Source of the DNA: Flavobacterium sp.
GTDB taxonomy: Bacteria > Bacteroidota > Bacteroidia > Flavobacteriales > Flavobacteriaceae
Direction: 5' to 3'
Assembly: GCA_030153045.1 (NCBI GenBank)
Contig: JASLID010000056.1
Coordinates: 24,860 to 88,859 of the forward strand
DNA length: 64,000 nt
Made by a program: the position numbers and the translations under genes. The notes under the pieces were generated by a model. That model saw nothing but the letters and a program-made list of their open reading frames with translations. It searched no databases and was not told the origin of the DNA. Positions 8,781 to 16,951 of the stretch are shown here, in pieces. Within the stretch, counting starts at the first letter, position 1. The number at the start of each line of letters is the position of its first letter.

Positions 8781-9326
8781 CTATTTTTTAGTAGACTTTG
8801 TTGCTTTTTGAGCTGGCGCTTTTTTAGCTGCTGCCATTCCTGCATTTTTAGGAGTAGCGGCTTTAGGTGCTTTTGCTGGTTTAGCTTCTGCAGTTGCAGC
8901 AATAGTTGCTTTCTCAGCTTTAGCTTCTTCTTTTACAGGAGCTTCAGACGAAACCAATCCTTTCCCTTGTAAAATATTATACCAGTTTAATACTTTTTTA
9001 ATATCTGAAGCATATACTCTTTCTTGATCGTAGTCAGGTAAAATCTCAACGAAATAAGCAGACAATAATGCTTTATCATCTTTAAATGCTGGTGTTGGAC
9101 CATTATTCTCTTTTTTAGCAATGGTACGCATTACTTCGGCTAATGGCTTCTCTTCAGAGTAAGTATACATCGAAATTTCTGAAAGCAAACTTACGTTACT
9201 ACGTAAACCTACCGTAATCTTTTTTCCGTCAACTAATGATTCTGCAACGAAACCAGTTCTTGTTTGCACTTTTAATGAGTATAATCCCGGTTTTCCTGAA
9301 ATGGCTAATATTTTATCTAAATTCAT
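8781..9326 (-). CDS. DUF5606-domain protein with Ala/Lys-rich tail
   Basis: A 181-residue protein. The folded part (about residues 1-135) begins MNLDKILAISGKPGLYSLKV and includes RTGFVAESLVDGKKITVGL and YFVEILPDYDQERVYASDIK; this matches a family conserved in Bacteroidota and named DUF5606. The tail, about residues 136-181, is a low-complexity Ala-Lys-Pro sequence resembling histone H1-like tails and ends KKAPAQKATKSTKK. Such a tail suggests nucleic-acid or ribosome contact, which is inference only. It has a -7 box upstream and lies in the same direction as def. Confidence 0.8.
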   Translation of the reverse strand: MNLDKILAISGKPGLYSLKVQTRTGFVAESLVDGKKITVGLRSNVSLLSEISMYTYSEEKPLAEVMRTIAKKENNGPTPAFKDDKALLSAYFVEILPDYDQERVYASDIKKVLNWYNILQGKGLVSSEAPVKEEAKAEKATIAATAEAKPAKAPKAATPKNAGMAAAKKAPAQKATKSTKK

Positions 9327-9347
9327 TTTTTATTCTTTTAATAAGAG

Positions 9348-9355
9348 CAAATATA
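9348..9355 (-). promoter_or_regulatory. Likely -7 box for the DUF5606 gene
   Basis: On the minus strand this reads TATATTTG, matching TAnnTTTG, 21 bp before the ATG at 9326. A -33 TTG at correct spacing is not obvious. Confidence 0.5.
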
Positions 9356-9385
9356 ATATTGTTTGTTTTGAAACTTAAAAATTAT

Positions 9386-9970
9386 CTATCTTTTTTTTGC
9401 GATAAATTTCATTCTGTAATCAGGATGCGCTTTGCCTTCCATGATGTTTTGAAGTTTCTTCTTGATTAACTGTTTTTTTAATGACGAAATTTTATCAGTA
9501 AATAAAACACCTTCAATATGATCGTATTCGTGTTGGATTACACGAGCAATTAATCCGTCGTATTGTTCCGTTACTTTATTGAAGTTTTCATCGTAATATT
9601 CGATAGTAATATTTCTATGTCTGTATACATCCTCACGAACATCTGGAATACTCAAACAACCTTCGTTGAAACCCCACTCCTCGCCTTCTTCTTTAATCAT
9701 TTTAGCGTTGATGAATGTTTTCTTGAAACCTTTCAATTTTTCAGCTTCTTCTTTTGTAACATCATCGCTATCGCTAAACGGATCGGTATCCACAATAAAT
9801 ATACGAATTGGCAATCCTACTTGAGGCGCAGCCAATCCAACCCCGCAAGCATTGTACATCGTTTCGTACATGTTCGCAATGGTTTCATTTAAATTAGGAT
9901 AATCTTTAGCTACATCTTCTCCTACTTTACGTAAAACAGGATCTCCGTAACCTACAATTGGTAAAATCAT
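9386..9970 (-). CDS. def: Peptide deformylase
   Basis: Removes the N-formyl group from nascent polypeptides at the ribosome; a metal (Fe/Zn) enzyme. At 194 residues it has all three family motifs: GVGLAAPQVGLPIRIFIVD (motif 1), EGCLSIPDVRED with the metal-binding Cys (motif 2) and RVIQHEYDHIEGVLF with HEYDH (motif 3, two His ligands and the catalytic Glu). It begins MILPIVGYGDPVLRKVGEDV, typical of flavobacterial Def. It lies 59 bp upstream of the DUF5606 gene. Confidence 0.96.
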   Translation of the reverse strand: MILPIVGYGDPVLRKVGEDVAKDYPNLNETIANMYETMYNACGVGLAAPQVGLPIRIFIVDTDPFSDSDDVTKEEAEKLKGFKKTFINAKMIKEEGEEWGFNEGCLSIPDVREDVYRHRNITIEYYDENFNKVTEQYDGLIARVIQHEYDHIEGVLFTDKISSLKKQLIKKKLQNIMEGKAHPDYRMKFIAKKR

Positions 9971-10052
9971 TTTATCAGTATTAAGATTGTAGTATTAAGT
10001 ATTTAAACGAAAAACACTAAAATTTAGGGGGCAAAAATAACTAAAAATCTAT

Positions 10053-11549
10053 TTAAACCTTCAATTTTAGGATTTCATTTGTTTTTTTTCTGATTTCGTC
10101 GCAAAGTTCCGTATTCTCATTGAGTGATTGTCCATAGGACGGAATCATTTCTTTCAGTTTAACTTCCCAAGCTTGTGTTTTCATTTGCTTTGAAAAACAA
10201 CGATGAATCAAATCGATCATAATAGACGCTGCTGTTGAAGCTCCTGGTGAAGCGCCTAACAAAACAGCTAATGAACCATCTTTTGCAGTCACGACTTCGG
10301 TACCAAATTCGAGTACACCGTGACCATCTTTGTCTTTTTTAATAACCTGAACACGCTGGCCGGCATTTTCAAGCACCCAATCTTCTTTTTTAGCCGAAGG
10401 AACATATTCTTTTAACGCTTTCATCCTATCGTTTGACGATTGAAACACTTGTTCGATAAGGTATTTTGTTAGCGGAATATTTTTGGCTCCAGCCGAAAGC
10501 ATTGGTCTGATATTATCTAATTCGATCGATTTAATTAAATCGAAATATGAACCATTCTTTAAAAATTTAGTGGAGAAACCAGCGTAAGGTCCAAAAAGTA
10601 GCGCCTTCTCTCCATCAATCATTCGAGTATCAATATGTGGAACCGACATGGGTGGAGCTCCTACTGAAGCTTTTCCATATACTTTTGCAGCATGTTTTTT
10701 AATCACTTCGGGATTGGTACATTTTAGCCATTGTCCGCTCACCGGAAATCCTCCAAAACCTTCTCCTTCCGGAATATTTGCTTTCTCCAATAACAATAAC
10801 GAACCACCACCAGCGCCAATAAATACAAATGGAGTTTTTACTCTTTTTTTATCGCCAGTAGCTAAATCTTTGACTTTCACTCTCCAGGTTCCGTCTTCGT
10901 AACGACGTAAATTTTTAACTTCGTGATTGAAGTGGGTCGTTACTCCATCTAATGACTCTAAATATTTGAACATGCTTCTGGTTAAAGCACCAAAATTGAC
11001 ATCGGTACCTAGTTTCATGGAAGTCGCTGCAATTTTATCTTTGCTTTTGCGGTTTTCCATCACCAGTGGTGCCCATTCTTTGATTTGAGCAATATCTTCC
11101 GAGTATTCCATGTCTTTAAACAAATGGAATTGCTGCAAAGCCTCGTACCTTTTTTTAAGGTATGCTACATTTTCATCGCCCCAAACGAAACTCATATGAG
11201 GAATACTTTTGATGAAATTTTCAGGGTTTTGGAGCAATCCTTTCTCGACTAAATACGTCCAGAATTGACGAGAAACTTCAAAAGATTCGGATATTTTTAC
11301 TGCTTTTTTAGTTTCGATGGTTCCGTCTTCCAGTTCAGGCGTGTAATTTAATTCGCAAAAAGCAGCATGACCCGTTCCTGCGTTATTCCAAGCATCAGAG
11401 CTTTCTGCGGCAGCGATATCAAGACGTTCGAATATCTCAATTTTTAAATTGGGTTGTAATTCCTTCAGGAGTAATCCTAATGTGGCACTCATAATTCCGG
11501 CACCAATTAAAACTACATCAGCTTCTAATTTTTGTGTTGTTGTTGTCAT
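10053..11549 (-). CDS. mqo: Malate:quinone oxidoreductase
   Basis: FAD-dependent oxidation of malate to oxaloacetate with electrons going to the quinone pool, a membrane-associated step of the TCA cycle. At 498 residues it has usual length. The N-terminal dinucleotide-binding motif is VVLIGAGIMSATLGLLLKEL, followed by AAAESSDAWNNAGTGHAAFC, PHMSFVWGDENVAYLKKRY, FIGAGGGSLLLLEKA and VLLGASPGASTAASIMIDLI. It is monocistronic, with a -7 box TATCTTTG upstream on the minus strand. Confidence 0.96.
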   Translation of the reverse strand: MTTTTQKLEADVVLIGAGIMSATLGLLLKELQPNLKIEIFERLDIAAAESSDAWNNAGTGHAAFCELNYTPELEDGTIETKKAVKISESFEVSRQFWTYLVEKGLLQNPENFIKSIPHMSFVWGDENVAYLKKRYEALQQFHLFKDMEYSEDIAQIKEWAPLVMENRKSKDKIAATSMKLGTDVNFGALTRSMFKYLESLDGVTTHFNHEVKNLRRYEDGTWRVKVKDLATGDKKRVKTPFVFIGAGGGSLLLLEKANIPEGEGFGGFPVSGQWLKCTNPEVIKKHAAKVYGKASVGAPPMSVPHIDTRMIDGEKALLFGPYAGFSTKFLKNGSYFDLIKSIELDNIRPMLSAGAKNIPLTKYLIEQVFQSSNDRMKALKEYVPSAKKEDWVLENAGQRVQVIKKDKDGHGVLEFGTEVVTAKDGSLAVLLGASPGASTAASIMIDLIHRCFSKQMKTQAWEVKLKEMIPSYGQSLNENTELCDEIRKKTNEILKLKV

Positions 11550-11566
11550 TTATCATAGTTGTCCTG

Positions 11567-11574
11567 CAAAGATA
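11567..11574 (-). promoter_or_regulatory. -7 box for mqo
   Basis: Minus-strand TATCTTTG, an exact TAnnTTTG match, 17 bp before the mqo ATG. No -33 TTG is seen at 17-23 bp. Confidence 0.55.
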
Positions 11575-11654
11575 CTATCAAAAAATGCAAAATTTATCTT
11601 AATTTTCAGTCGTTTAGCCCTTGAAAAGCATTTTTAAGAATTTGAAAAGAAAAC

Positions 11655-12071
11655 CTAAAACATTTTTCGGGAAAGATAATCCTGAAGCATAATTGTTGCA
11701 GAAATTTCATCAATTAAGGCTTTATTTTGACGTTGTTTCTTTTTCAGTCCGCTGTCGATCATGGTTTGGAATGCCATTTTTGAAGTGAAACGTTCATCGA
11801 CGCGTTCTAAAGCCATGTCTGGAAAAGTAGTTTTTAATTTTGTGACAAACTTTTCTATGATTTCGGTACTTTGAGAAGGCTCTCCGTTCATTTGTTTGGG
11901 TTCGCCAATAAGTACTTTTTCTACTTTTTCTTTTAGAAAATAATCTTTTAGAAATACGATAACTGTTTCGGATGGGATAGTGGTTAGTCCCGAAGCGATG
12001 ATTTGCATTTCGTCAGTAACGGCTATTCCGGTGCGTTTTTGTCCGTAGTCTATGGCGAGAATTCTTGGCAT
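11655..12071 (-). CDS. ruvX: RuvX/YqgF-family RNase H-fold nuclease
   Basis: Putative Holliday-junction resolvase or pre-16S rRNA processing nuclease. The protein has 138 residues, the usual length. Motifs are ILAIDYGQKRTGIAVTD with the first catalytic Asp, VLIGEPKQMNGEPSQ, ALERVDERFTSKMA with the acidic site residues, and DEISATIMLQDYL with a C-terminal Asp. It is on the minus strand 38 bp downstream of the methyltransferase gene and may be transcribed with it. Confidence 0.93.
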   Translation of the reverse strand: MPRILAIDYGQKRTGIAVTDEMQIIASGLTTIPSETVIVFLKDYFLKEKVEKVLIGEPKQMNGEPSQSTEIIEKFVTKLKTTFPDMALERVDERFTSKMAFQTMIDSGLKKKQRQNKALIDEISATIMLQDYLSRKMF

Positions 12072-12109
12072 TTTTATTTTTTGGTAAAGATAATGAGATT
12101 TGTTTGAAC

Positions 12110-12847
12110 TTATACTTTCAACTTTCCAACTCTCAAAAACATAGGAAACGTGACTTTTTTATCTCCTTTTTCCCATGAAGCTTTCAATTCATCGTACACC
12201 AAATCGATAGGGTTTTCTTTATTGACATCTTTGTAATTTGCGGTGGCCGACCAACTTTCAAGATAACCAATTAGCTGTTCGAATGTCCAGATATACGAAT
12301 TAGAGAATTTTTCATTCACCAATTCTTCTAATGGAAAAGGAATTGTCTGGTAACCATCTTTTAAGTATTGTCGTTCAGGGTACCAATAAGAACCTACAAT
12401 GCCTTCATACAATCGCCATAATATTTCATCGGAAGCGGTATTAGTCGAAAAGAAGCCATACCCCAGCACTGCCAAAATACCATCTCGTTTCAGAATTCGA
12501 TATATTTCATCATAAAAAGCATCAAAATCAAACCAATGAATGGCTTGAGCTACCGTAATTAAATCAAATTGATGGGCAGTAAAGTTTGTGTGCTCGGCAG
12601 CCATTTTTTCATAGATAACATTGTCTATGGCTGGCGCCTGTCGCAATTGGTTTTCGCTAATATCAGTAGCATACACCGTTTGGAAGAATTGGGCAAGTTT
12701 TGAAGCCAATTGCCCATTTCCAGTAGCGACATCAAGTGCTGTATCTTTATTCTTGACAAGGGAAACAATTTTCTGAATCATCTCGTCAGGATAATTTGGT
12801 CGGAATTCAGAATATACTTCAGCATTGTTTGAGAAATAATCTTTCAT
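12110..12847 (-). CDS. Class I SAM-dependent methyltransferase
   Basis: A 245-residue Rossmann-fold methyltransferase: DTALDVATGNGQLASKLAQF (motif I, SAM binding), VYATDISENQLRQAP (motif II acidic residue), FDLITVAQAIHWFDFDAF (post-I/motif III) and RDGILAVLGYGFF. This is the methyltransf_11/25 type close to trans-aconitate-methyltransferase-like proteins. The substrate is unknown. It is divergent from dapD across the repeat array at 12924-13136. Confidence 0.85.
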   Translation of the reverse strand: MKDYFSNNAEVYSEFRPNYPDEMIQKIVSLVKNKDTALDVATGNGQLASKLAQFFQTVYATDISENQLRQAPAIDNVIYEKMAAEHTNFTAHQFDLITVAQAIHWFDFDAFYDEIYRILKRDGILAVLGYGFFSTNTASDEILWRLYEGIVGSYWYPERQYLKDGYQTIPFPLEELVNEKFSNSYIWTFEQLIGYLESWSATANYKDVNKENPIDLVYDELKASWEKGDKKVTFPMFLRVGKLKV

Positions 12848-12923
12848 GATTTTCGAATTTCAACTAATTTACAACTTTTTATAAAAAAATAAAAGAGTTT
12901 AACGTTGTTTGAATGTTTATAAA

Positions 12924-13136
12924 ACCACATTTACCACGTTAGACAACGTGGCAAACCACATTGGTTGACGTGGTAAACCACGTTGTTGACGCCATCGACC
13001 ACGGTACAGGACGTGGTAAACCACGTTATATAACCCCATTTACCACGTTGTCTACCGTGGTAAACCACGTTCCTGACGTCATCCACCACGTTAGAGGACG
13101 TGGCTTACCACGTCATAAAACCCAGTTGACCACGGT
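12924..13136. repeat. Phased array of ten ACCACGTT-type boxes with 21-22 bp period
   Basis: ACCACGTT or a close variant begins at 12933, 12955, 12977, 12998, 13020, 13042, 13064, 13085, 13107 and 13129: spacings 22, 22, 21, 22, 22, 22, 21, 22, 22. An extra ACCAC is at 12924. In five of the intervals an inverted GTGG starts 15 bp after the box (12948, 12970, 13013, 13057, 13100), giving a higher-order unit of 43-44 bp (box-N7-GTGG-taa-box-N13/14). The array is much richer in GC than its surroundings. It occupies most of the 396-bp gap between the divergent methyltransferase and dapD genes; 12848-12923 shows nothing else. The period rules out a conserved coding repeat. Confidence 0.9.
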
Positions 13137-13198
13137 AAAATCTATTTTATTTCACAAAAAAAGTAAAATAATCAACTATTGAAACACCAATTTGCTTT

Positions 13199-13227
13199 TT
13201 GGCTATTCCCTAAAAAACTTATCTTTG
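13199..13227 (+). promoter_or_regulatory. Promoter of dapD
   Basis: TTG at 13199-13201, an 18-bp spacer, and TATCTTTG at 13220-13227 match the Bacteroidetes -33/-7 consensus (TTG-N17-23-TAnnTTTG). The ATG of dapD follows 16 bp later. The repeat array ends 62 bp upstream of the -33 element. Confidence 0.75.
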
Positions 13228-13243
13228 CTAAAAATAAAAATAC

Positions 13244-14059
13244 ATGAACGCACTACAAACCATAATTGAGCAAGCTTGGGAAAACCGTGCTTTGTTACAA
13301 GAAGAAACGACTACCAAAGCCATTAGAGAAGTTATTGATTTATTAGACGCCGGAACTTTACGTGTTGCTGAACCTATTGAAGGTGGTTGGCAAGTAAACG
13401 AATGGGTGAAGAAAGCAGTGGTGATGTACTTCCCTATTCAAAAAATGGAAACCTTTGAAGTGGGTATTTTTGAATATCATGATAAAATTCCATTGAAACG
13501 CGGTTATGCTGAAAAAGGAATCCGCGTCGTTCCTCATGCTGTAGCCCGTCATGGCGCTTACATTTCTAAAGGTGTAATCTTGATGCCGAGTTATGTAAAC
13601 ATTGGTGCTTACGTTGATGAAGGTACTATGGTCGATACTTGGGCAACCGTTGGAAGTTGTGCCCAAATTGGTAAAGATGTGCATTTGAGTGGTGGTGTTG
13701 GTATTGGTGGTGTTTTAGAACCTTTACAAGCGGCTCCGGTTATTATTGAAGACGGTGCTTTTATTGGTTCTCGTTGTATTGTAGTAGAAGGTGTTCGCGT
13801 GGAAAAAGAAGCGGTTTTAGGTGCTAATGTATGTTTGACAGCTTCGACTAAAATCATTGATGTTACAGGCCCTGAGCCAATTGAATACAAAGGTGTTGTT
13901 CCAGCTCGTTCGGTAGTGATTCCAGGAAGCTATGCAAAACAATTTGCAGCTGGTGAATTTCAGGTACCTTGTGCTTTAATTATTGGAAAACGCAAACCTT
14001 CAACCGATTTGAAAACGTCATTAAATAATGCGTTGCGTGAATATGATGTAGCGGTTTAA
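13244..14059 (+). CDS. dapD: 2,3,4,5-tetrahydropyridine-2,6-dicarboxylate N-succinyltransferase
   Basis: Succinyl-CoA-dependent step of the succinylase branch of lysine and diaminopimelate synthesis, in the cytosol. At 271 residues it is close to E. coli DapD (274). It shows the N-terminal helical domain (EQAWENRALLQEETTTKAIR), then left-handed beta-helix hexapeptide repeats (KGVILMPSYVNIGAYVDEGT, GGVGIGGVLEPLQAAPVIIE) and the C-terminal CALIIGKRKPSTD. It stands alone, with a good promoter and the unusual upstream array. Confidence 0.96.
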   Translation: MNALQTIIEQAWENRALLQEETTTKAIREVIDLLDAGTLRVAEPIEGGWQVNEWVKKAVVMYFPIQKMETFEVGIFEYHDKIPLKRGYAEKGIRVVPHAVARHGAYISKGVILMPSYVNIGAYVDEGTMVDTWATVGSCAQIGKDVHLSGGVGIGGVLEPLQAAPVIIEDGAFIGSRCIVVEGVRVEKEAVLGANVCLTASTKIIDVTGPEPIEYKGVVPARSVVIPGSYAKQFAAGEFQVPCALIIGKRKPSTDLKTSLNNALREYDVAV

Positions 14060-14085
14060 ATTCAAAAAAATAAAATTCAACAGTA

Positions 14086-14160
14086 TTGTCATTCTGACGA
14101 AGGAGGAATCCCATAATTTAAGCCTATGATTATGAGATTCCTCCTTCGTCAGAATGACAA
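14086..14160. repeat. Long perfect hairpin repeat (25-bp arms)
   Basis: Arms at 14086-14110 and 14136-14160 are perfect reverse complements (25 bp); after one mismatch a further 6 bp pair (14112-14117 with 14129-14134). The arm begins TTGTCATTCTGACGAAGGAG. The hairpin lies between the convergent dapD and kinase genes, so it may also serve as a terminator, but there is no T-run. It is related to the hairpin at 35052-35121. Confidence 0.9.
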
Positions 14161-14169
14161 AAACGAATA

Positions 14170-14928
14170 TTATTTGCGTTTAATTTGGCGTTTGAGCCAT
14201 TTCTTTTTGGTGATTTTTCTTTTGAATTGGATGGTTTTCTCCAAAAGAATGGAAAGTAACTTTTCTTCCGGCTGACCGCTTAGTTCCGCATATTTTTTAG
14301 CAATAACTTTCACCATCGTTCTTGATAACCACATTTTTTTGAAATTATCCATTCGGGCTTCGATTGACAAATCTTCAAATTGCATTCGGTTTAAGTCGAT
14401 TAAGTAGAAATCGTATTTTCCTTGTTCTTTTTTGATAACCAAAGTGTTTCCCGGTGAATGATCGAGAAAATTGACTTTGGCTTCGTGCATTTTAAAAGTA
14501 AATTCAGTGAATTGTTCCAAAATGATGTTTCTTTCTGGAAACAATGGGTCATGAATTAATTCGCGAATGGTAAAATCATAATCAATTTGTTCGCTTACAT
14601 AATAACTGTCGCCCAATAAACCCAAACCATTTCGATCTTCGATATACGCCATGGGAAAAGGCGTTGGAATGCCGTGTTCTAATAAATAGTTGGCATAATC
14701 GAACGAGCGTTTCGCTTTGGTACTTCTAAAAAAAGAGTAAATCACCGATTTTAAGGTGCCTGGTTTTTTAAAATATTTGATGTTTACCTTCTCTTTTCCA
14801 AGAACATTAGACTTGATGGTATTTCGAGAACCTTTTACAATCAGGTCGCCTTCATTAAAAAATGCTTCAACTAACTGAAGTATAGCCTTTTCTTGTTCTT
14901 TGTATTTTGGATGGAGGATAATTGGCAC
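14170..14928 (-). CDS. Lipopolysaccharide-kinase (Kdo/WaaP/InaA-type) family protein
   Basis: A 252-residue protein-kinase-like protein. Visible elements are a Lys-containing N-lobe (VNIKYFKKPGTLKSVIYSFF), GIPTPFPMAYIEDRNGLGLL, the catalytic-loop equivalent VNFLDHSPGNTLVIKK (D-x-x-x-G-N) and the metal-binding YDFYLIDLNRMQF. Members phosphorylate Kdo or heptose in the LPS inner core, at the cytosolic membrane face. Its neighbours (GT9 and GT2) support an LPS core role. It is divergent from the GT9 gene with a 64-bp gap. Confidence 0.8.
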   Translation of the reverse strand: MPIILHPKYKEQEKAILQLVEAFFNEGDLIVKGSRNTIKSNVLGKEKVNIKYFKKPGTLKSVIYSFFRSTKAKRSFDYANYLLEHGIPTPFPMAYIEDRNGLGLLGDSYYVSEQIDYDFTIRELIHDPLFPERNIILEQFTEFTFKMHEAKVNFLDHSPGNTLVIKKEQGKYDFYLIDLNRMQFEDLSIEARMDNFKKMWLSRTMVKVIAKKYAELSGQPEEKLLSILLEKTIQFKRKITKKKWLKRQIKRK

Positions 14929-14992
14929 AGCGAATGATTATAATTTGGTTTAAAAGTATAAAAAATAGTACTTTGCAGCAAGAATTAGTTTT

Positions 14993-16051
14993 ATGAAGAT
15001 TTTAATTATACAGAACAAACGTATTGGTGACGTTTTAATCAGTTCGGTGATTGCAAATAATTTTAAGGCAAAATATCCTGACAGTGAAGTTCATTTTCTG
15101 GCTTATGATTTTACGCATGGCGTAATTATGAACAATCCGAACATTGATAAAATCATTTCCATCAATGATAAAGAACTGAAAAAGATATCTGTTTTACTGA
15201 AATTAATTCGACAAATCAGAAAAGAAAAATATGATATTATTTTCGATCCGTATTCAAAAACCCAAAGCAAACTGATTTGTAAATTCTCTGGAGCCAAACA
15301 AACCATTGGCCATAAAAGTCGTAAAAAATTAGGCAATTGGGGGTATTACACACATCCTGTGACTATTTCGAAAGAGAAAACTAAAATTTGTGGAAAAGCC
15401 ATTGAAGACCGTATTCATTTGTTGAGTCAAGCCGGTAATTTTGAACCGATTGATTATGAACCAAAAATATTTTTATCGAAAGAAGAAAAGAACGAAGATT
15501 GGTTAGGCAAATATTCAGATAAAAAAGTCATTGTTTTAGGCGTTTTAGGCAGTACACCGCAAAAATCGATGCCCTATGAATATGTCGCTGAGATGGTTGA
15601 TTTTATTGCCGAAAAATACGATGTAAATATCCTTTTCAACTATGCGCCACATCAGAAAGCAGAAGCGATGAAAATTTACGAGATGTGTAAAAATAAATCG
15701 AATATTATTCTTGATATTTATGCACCAAGCATTCGCGATTTTATCAAATTGATGTCACAATGCAAAGTTTTGGTTTCTAATGAAGGAGGAACGGTCCATA
15801 TTGCGAAAGCATTGAACAAACCTACTTTCACCATTTTCTCTCCTTATGTCAACAAAGACCATTGGGCGAGTTTTGAGGATGGAAAGTTTCATCATTCGGT
15901 ACATTTATTAGAAATGAAACCCAATTTATTTGACAGTTTTACTTTTGAAGAAAGAAAGAAAATAGAAAAAAATCCAGATGAATTGTATAAGCAATTGACA
16001 CCGGAAATGATTTTACCGGAATTGGATAAATTTCTACAGCATAATTTATAA
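14993..16051 (+). CDS. Glycosyltransferase family 9 (heptosyltransferase-like)
   Basis: A 352-residue GT-B enzyme. It begins MKILIIQNKRIGDVLISSVI, the GT9 signature (I-G-D-x-[LV]), has SEVHFLAYDF and NPNIDKIISI typical of RfaF/WaaC-type proteins, and the C-terminal donor-binding SNEGGTVHIAKALNKPTF. Such enzymes add heptose or related sugars to the LPS core. A near-consensus promoter (TAGTACTTTG) lies upstream. A terminator follows at 16054-16084, shared with the convergent GT2 gene. Confidence 0.88.
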   Translation: MKILIIQNKRIGDVLISSVIANNFKAKYPDSEVHFLAYDFTHGVIMNNPNIDKIISINDKELKKISVLLKLIRQIRKEKYDIIFDPYSKTQSKLICKFSGAKQTIGHKSRKKLGNWGYYTHPVTISKEKTKICGKAIEDRIHLLSQAGNFEPIDYEPKIFLSKEEKNEDWLGKYSDKKVIVLGVLGSTPQKSMPYEYVAEMVDFIAEKYDVNILFNYAPHQKAEAMKIYEMCKNKSNIILDIYAPSIRDFIKLMSQCKVLVSNEGGTVHIAKALNKPTFTIFSPYVNKDHWASFEDGKFHHSVHLLEMKPNLFDSFTFEERKKIEKNPDELYKQLTPEMILPELDKFLQHNL

Positions 16052-16053
16052 CA

Positions 16054-16084
16054 AAAAAGCAACTCGATTGAGTTGCTTTTTTTA
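16054..16084. terminator. Bidirectional terminator
   Basis: AAAAGCAACTC-GATT-GAGTTGCTTTT hairpin with A-run on the left and T-run on the right, between convergent genes. Confidence 0.9.
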
Positions 16085-16897
16085 TTTCACGATTCCAAAA
16101 TCAGTCCATTTTTTCTTTTGTTCTTTGGTCTCTTTTCGGATGTTTTTGTTTTTATTGATAGATTCAGGAGTGGCATAACCTCTTGGATGATCCAAATGCA
16201 AACACGTTGTACTGTAACGTATTTGCTTTGGCTTAATGCCCAAATTCACCAATCTTTCTCCTAATTCACGATCTTGTCCGCCGTATTGCATACGTTCGTC
16301 GAAACCATTGATGGCTACAATATCTTTTTTCCAGCCTGAAGCATTGTGTCCGTTCCAGCTTGGAGTTGTTGGGGTTAACCAGTTTAGAATTGAGCTTTTC
16401 AATCCAGTAGCATTCACTTTATTGTTTTTGAATGAAGCTTTCATTCCGTTTTGTTTCAACCAAGAAACGTCAAAACATTTACCGGAATACACATCGTCTT
16501 TGGTAATGTTTTGAGACAACTCCAAAGGTAATTTATGGTAACCCCCAGAAAGGAAATAACCTTCTTCTCTAAATTTAATATGCTGTTCTACAAAATCCGG
16601 GCGAGGAATACAATCACCATCTGACATCATGATATAATCTGTTGTACACGCCTGAATGGCTTTGTTTAAGATTTGTGATTTCTGAAAACCATTGTCTTCA
16701 TGCCAAACATGAATAATAGGATAAAACACTTCTTTTTTTAATTCTTCAATCAAATCGAAAGTATCCTGACGCGAACCATCATCGGCAATGACCATTTCGA
16801 AATTGCGATAGGTTTGCGTATTATATCCCCAGATGACTTTTTTAAGCCATTCGGTAGAATTGTATGTGCTAATTACAACGGAAATATTCTTTTGCAT
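16082..16897 (-). CDS. Glycosyltransferase family 2
   Basis: A 271-residue GT-A enzyme. The start at 16897 (MQKNISVVISTYNSTEWLKK) is chosen because the longer open frame would run into the divergent GT2 gene and past a -7 box at 16905-16912. Motifs are VVISTYN, FEMVIADDGSRQ, IMMSDGDCIPRPDFV (D-x-D metal site) and GHNASGWKKDIVAINGFDER, followed by GGQDRELGERLVNLG, the E-D/R-E-L region of the galactosyltransferase-like C-terminal subdomain. It probably acts in LPS core or glycan assembly. It resembles the GT2 at 18742-19533. Confidence 0.88.
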   Translation of the reverse strand: MQKNISVVISTYNSTEWLKKVIWGYNTQTYRNFEMVIADDGSRQDTFDLIEELKKEVFYPIIHVWHEDNGFQKSQILNKAIQACTTDYIMMSDGDCIPRPDFVEQHIKFREEGYFLSGGYHKLPLELSQNITKDDVYSGKCFDVSWLKQNGMKASFKNNKVNATGLKSSILNWLTPTTPSWNGHNASGWKKDIVAINGFDERMQYGGQDRELGERLVNLGIKPKQIRYSTTCLHLDHPRGYATPESINKNKNIRKETKEQKKKWTDFGIVK

Positions 16898-16932
16898 AAT
16901 GCGGCAAAGATAGCCTAATTTTGCTAAATTTG
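16892..16932 (+). promoter_or_regulatory. Promoter region of the WaaE-like GT2 gene
   Basis: TTG at 16892-16894, 21-bp spacer, TAATTTTG at 16916-16923; a second -7 match TAAATTTG is at 16925-16932. The ATG is at 16952. Confidence 0.6.
16905..16912 (-). promoter_or_regulatory. -7 box of the divergent GT2 gene, nearly leaderless
   Basis: Minus-strand TATCTTTG, an exact TAnnTTTG match, only 7 bp before the ATG at 16897. Transcription from it would give a leaderless or near-leaderless mRNA. It overlaps the divergent promoter at 16892-16932. Confidence 0.5.
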
Positions 16933-16951
16933 TTTTTCCTAAAAAGAAAAA

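Noticed and set aside
12900..13140. CRISPR array
   Set aside because: The period is 22/44 bp, the boxes are short and palindromic, spacers are not unique 30-mers, and there are no cas genes in the window.
12961..13182. 73-codon open frame across the ACCACGTT array
   Set aside because: It is an effect of the repeat array. The 43-44 bp higher-order unit is not a multiple of three, so the protein has no consistent repeat, and the start lies inside the array.
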